Source: an uncultured Butyrivibrio sp. (GTDB lineage: Bacteria; Bacillota; Clostridia; Lachnospirales; Lachnospiraceae). Taken from it: a stretch of 25,648 bases of DNA. The notes beneath the pieces are model-generated. The model was not told the DNA's origin, made no database searches, and saw nothing but the letters and a program-made list of their open reading frames with translations. Every line of letters begins with the position of its first letter. Within the stretch, counting starts at the first letter, position 1. The DNA lies in contig CAMVRW010000003.1 in NCBI GenBank assembly GCA_947169985.1, forward strand, positions 1-25,648, given 5' to 3'. Shown piece by piece: positions 23,814-25,648 of the stretch. The translations under genes and the position numbers were made by a program.

Positions 23814-24602
23814 ATGCATAAATTATGCCGAAATAACTACATAGATGGGAATGCGTTGAGACTAGGCATTTCTATTTGCCTTGTGCTTTTTCTTCTGGCA
23901 GGTTGCGGGAAGGGAAGCCCTAAAGATCAGGAGATGGCAACGGGCGCGGGCGCGGAGGAATCAGGCAATGTGCACGTTGATATGACGACACTTCAGGAAC
24001 AGAACGAAGATATCTTCGCCTGGATAAATGTTCCCGGTACCGGCATAGATTATCCTGTGTGCCAGAGCGGCGAGGGGGATGACAGTTTTTATATCACCCA
24101 TAACTACTTGAAGCAGGAGGATCCCAAGGGGGCTATTTATACAGAATGCGCAAATCTTAAGAATATGTGCGACTTTAACGAAGTGCTTCATGGATCATCT
24201 CCAGAAGATGGTACCATGTTCAGTGATCTTCAGAAATTCCTGGACAAAAAGTTTTTTGACGAACACGAATATATATATGTATATACAGAAGATAATGCAC
24301 TGATCTACATGATCTTTGCGGCATATACAAGAGAAGATATAAGGCTGATCGAGGAATATGATTTTACCTATGTTTCCGGGTGCAAAGCTTTTCTGGATGA
24401 GATTTACCAGAACAGGAGCATGAGTAAGCAGATCCGTTCCGGATGGGAGAACATGGTTCAGCCTGAAAATTTCATTATCACCCTTACAACAAGGAGTAAG
24501 GATGACCCTTCCAAGCAGACAGTTGTTATAGGATGTCTTGTAGGCGACCTTAAGGGGACTATAGACAGATATCTGGATTATTCAGATGGATACGGAGAAT
24601 AA
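23814..24602 (+). CDS. Sortase-B-like lipoprotein lacking catalytic residues (pseudo-sortase)
   Basis: This is an exported lipoprotein of 262 residues with lipobox LLAGC (Cys31). The body follows the class B sortase order: INVPGTGIDYPVCQS, YITHNYLKQEDPKGAIYTE, EDGTMFSDLQKFLDKKFF, EYIYVYTEDNALIYMIFAAY and a final VVIGCLVGD strand. The active site is gone. In the usual IYGHxxxDGxMF motif this protein has LHGSSPEDGTMF, with Ser128 in place of the catalytic His. In TLSTC it has TLTTR, with Arg227 in place of the Cys. The conserved Arg of the next strand is replaced by Gln235. It is therefore unlikely to be a transpeptidase and may bind sorting-like peptides or other proteins. The ATG at 23814 has no ribosome site and lies 4 bases after the LCP stop, so it is probably coupled. 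A TTG at 23856 is an alternative. Confidence 0.85.
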   Translation: MHKLCRNNYIDGNALRLGISICLVLFLLAGCGKGSPKDQEMATGAGAEESGNVHVDMTTLQEQNEDIFAWINVPGTGIDYPVCQSGEGDDSFYITHNYLKQEDPKGAIYTECANLKNMCDFNEVLHGSSPEDGTMFSDLQKFLDKKFFDEHEYIYVYTEDNALIYMIFAAYTREDIRLIEEYDFTYVSGCKAFLDEIYQNRSMSKQIRSGWENMVQPENFIITLTTRSKDDPSKQTVVIGCLVGDLKGTIDRYLDYSDGYGE

Positions 24603-24687
24603 TTAAGAACATCAAGCGTCGGATGTGACCGACCTGGAATAGACTGTAACGATAAATTATTAAAATATGAAGGATGGAGGCAAAAAA

Positions 24688-25350
24688 ATGAAAAGGATTC
24701 TTGCTTTGGCACTTGCATCTGTAATGATGGTATCGTCCACAATCTGCGTATGTGCTGCAGAAACAACTACTGGAGAAGACCAGTCTGTTACCATGAGTCC
24801 TGAGACCAAGAAGGTAATCGAGGATCTCCAGAATGAGATCAAGGGACTTGAAAACCAGATCAATGATCTGATAAAGGCTGTTCAGGCTTCTCAGAGTAAA
24901 AGCGGCGGAGGCGGCAGCAGCAGCAGTCCATCAACACCTTCGGCTCCTCCTACAAATACAGGTAATTCCGTTTCCTATGGAGGAACAGTTGCATATCAGG
25001 GCGGTAAGGTTGAGATCAATGGCGGAAAGAGCAATGTTACTTTCACAATCAAGGCTCCTTCAAGCGGTGTAATGTCATCAGCTAATTCATTGGCAACAAG
25101 ACTTGGCGGATCACTTCTTACCTGCATCAACACAAGTTCACCCGGAGTTGCATTCTCCAATGCGAAGGTTAACTTCTTTGTAAGCGGTGTAACAAATGCA
25201 GATAACGTCGCTGTATATCAGAACCAGAACGGAACATGGGTACAGCTGGTAGTTGCAGAGGTTCGTCAGGATCACGTGGTTGTAAACCTTTCAAGACACG
25301 GCGATATAGCATTTGTAAGAGTTCCTGTACTTGCATCAGTAACACATTAA
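24688..25350 (+). CDS. Secreted coiled-coil and beta-domain protein, unknown function
   Basis: I do not recognise this 220-residue protein. The signal peptide (MKRILALALASVMMVSSTIC..., cleavage after CAA) is followed by a coiled coil (about 37-64, EDLQNEIKGLENQINDLIKA), a Gly/Ser/Pro linker (about 68-93) and a beta-rich domain (about 95-220). The linker encodes runs of Gly and Ser, typical of flexible surface stalks. The start is ATG 24688 behind GGATGGAGG; the in-frame ATG at 24667 lies before the ribosome site. It lies 85 bases after the pseudo-sortase gene, so it may be co-transcribed or have its own promoter, although none is convincing. It has no LPXTG motif or membrane anchor, so it is released or held by a partner. 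Confidence 0.75.
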   Translation: MKRILALALASVMMVSSTICVCAAETTTGEDQSVTMSPETKKVIEDLQNEIKGLENQINDLIKAVQASQSKSGGGGSSSSPSTPSAPPTNTGNSVSYGGTVAYQGGKVEINGGKSNVTFTIKAPSSGVMSSANSLATRLGGSLLTCINTSSPGVAFSNAKVNFFVSGVTNADNVAVYQNQNGTWVQLVVAEVRQDHVVVNLSRHGDIAFVRVPVLASVTH

Positions 25351-25361
25351 GATTGAATATC

Positions 25362-25397
25362 AAAAGAGGCCGTCACTAAAGTGACGACCTCTTTTTT
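25362..25397 (+). terminator. Intrinsic terminator of the envelope operon
   Basis: AAGAGGCCGTCAC (25364-25376) pairs with GTGACGACCTCTT (25381-25393), 13 bp with one C-A mismatch, around a 4-base TAAA loop. A run of T's follows (25392-25397). Confidence 0.88.
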
Positions 25398-25432
25398 ATG
25401 TATATATGAAAGGTATAAACTGTATAAACAAG

Positions 25433-25494
25433 GAGGTTCCGCTCTCGCACGCGTGCTCGCCGGAACACGTTCGAACTAGCTTCGAAAGGACCTC
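25433..25494. other. Palindrome-rich intergenic element of unknown role
   Basis: Within 62 bases there are GTTCCG (25436-25441) facing CGGAAC (25461-25466), a perfect 10-base palindrome GCACGCGTGC (25447-25456) in their loop, TTCGAA (25470-25475) facing TTCGAA (25481-25486), and an outer GAGGT/ACCTC pair (25433-25437, 25490-25494). It is richer in G+C than the surroundings. It ends 11 bases after the minus-strand permease stop, so it may be that gene's terminator, but there is no T tract on that strand. Confidence 0.5.
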
Positions 25495-25505
25495 AGCAAG
25501 TTCTC

Positions 25506-25648
25506 TCAGCCCTTTACAGCGCCTTCAATCATTCCTTCCATGATCTGCTTCTGTGCGATCAGGAAGATGACGATCATAGGAATGATGGCAAGTAAAGCTG
25601 CTGGAAGGATTCTATCCCAGCTCTTTACGTAGGATCCTACGAACTTCT
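25506..25648 (-). CDS. Sugar ABC transporter permease, C-terminal fragment (MalG-like)
   Basis: Read on the minus strand, this frame encodes the last 47 residues of an ABC permease and stops with TGA at 25508-25506. The rest lies beyond the window. The visible part has SYVKSWDRILPAALLAIIP, then a hydrophobic helix, then QKQIMEGMIEGAVKG. The same ending (GAVKG) and the same helix placement occur in the complete MalG-like permease at 1516-2382. A second CUT1 sugar transporter operon therefore converges on the envelope operon. The frame has no stop up to the window edge. Confidence 0.87.
   Translation of the reverse strand, partial: KFVGSYVKSWDRILPAALLAIIPMIVIFLIAQKQIMEGMIEGAVKG

Noticed and set aside
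24618..24633. Small hairpin (GTCGG/CCGAC) after the pseudo-sortase gene
   Set aside because: The stem is only 5 bp and no T tract follows, so neither a terminator nor a regulator can be claimed. A promoter for the next gene in this gap is also not convincing.
25453..25479. Tiny open frame (GTG ... TAG, 8 codons) after an AGGAGGT sequence
   Set aside because: The distance from AGGAGGT is too long (about 15 bases) and the start is GTG. It lies inside the palindromes, so chance is more likely.
25466..25494. GTTCGAAC resembling the T-arm of a tRNA
   Set aside because: No acceptor stem, anticodon arm or CCA-compatible end can be fitted around it.

Overview
The window looks like a chromosomal segment of an anaerobic, low-to-mid-GC Firmicute, most likely a Lachnospiraceae member of the Butyrivibrio/Pseudobutyrivibrio type. 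This is inferred from gene content, not from a marker gene. The evidence is a CUT1 sugar ABC transporter next to a YesM/YesN two-component pair, a DUF4250 protein, a LytTR-DUF3021 pair, a DUF3798 lipoprotein, CIRCE-controlled htpG, strong Shine-Dalgarno sites and A/T-rich sigma-A promoters. No tRNA, rRNA, CRISPR array, insertion sequence or phage gene was seen.

Layout. (1) 1-5146: the 3' end of a sugar-binding protein, a stem-loop, two permeases, a terminator, then a YesM-type sensor kinase and its AraC-type response regulator. Together they form a sugar uptake and sensing module. (2) 5145-8016: a minus-strand histidine phosphatase, divergent from a 610-residue secreted repeat protein. (3) 8046-10917: htpG (Hsp90) behind a perfect CIRCE operator, followed by a flavin reductase-like protein. 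(4) 10923-19636: a seven-gene signalling operon. It encodes a LytTR DNA-binding protein, a DUF3021 membrane protein, a pseudoreceiver-receiver protein, an HPt protein, a 7TMR-DISM hybrid histidine kinase, a DUF3798 lipoprotein and a Cache hybrid histidine kinase. (5) 19587-19769: a small convergent DUF4250 gene. (6) 19861-25397: an envelope operon with a CpsB-like phosphatase, a Wzz-like CpsC, a CpsD tyrosine kinase, an Ig-like membrane protein, an LCP ligase, a sortase-B-like lipoprotein that has lost its catalytic residues, and a secreted coiled-coil protein. (7) 25433-25648: a palindrome-rich stretch and the 3' end of a minus-strand sugar ABC permease.

How it fits together. The first block takes up a sugar and senses an extracellular cue. 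The central block has every step of a His-Asp-His-Asp phosphorelay with a lipoprotein receptor candidate, but no DNA-binding domain on a receiver. The only DNA-binding protein there is the LytTR protein, which lacks a receiver. The last block has the kinase/phosphatase/ligase controls of surface polysaccharide assembly, with no glycosyltransferases in view.

The points most worth a second look are the dead sortase lipoprotein, the self-contained phosphorelay operon with matching truncated-receiver tails on both hybrid kinases, a LytTR-type direct repeat in front of that operon, the CIRCE that also has the form of an intrinsic terminator, and a UUCG terminator written inside the DUF4250 coding sequence.
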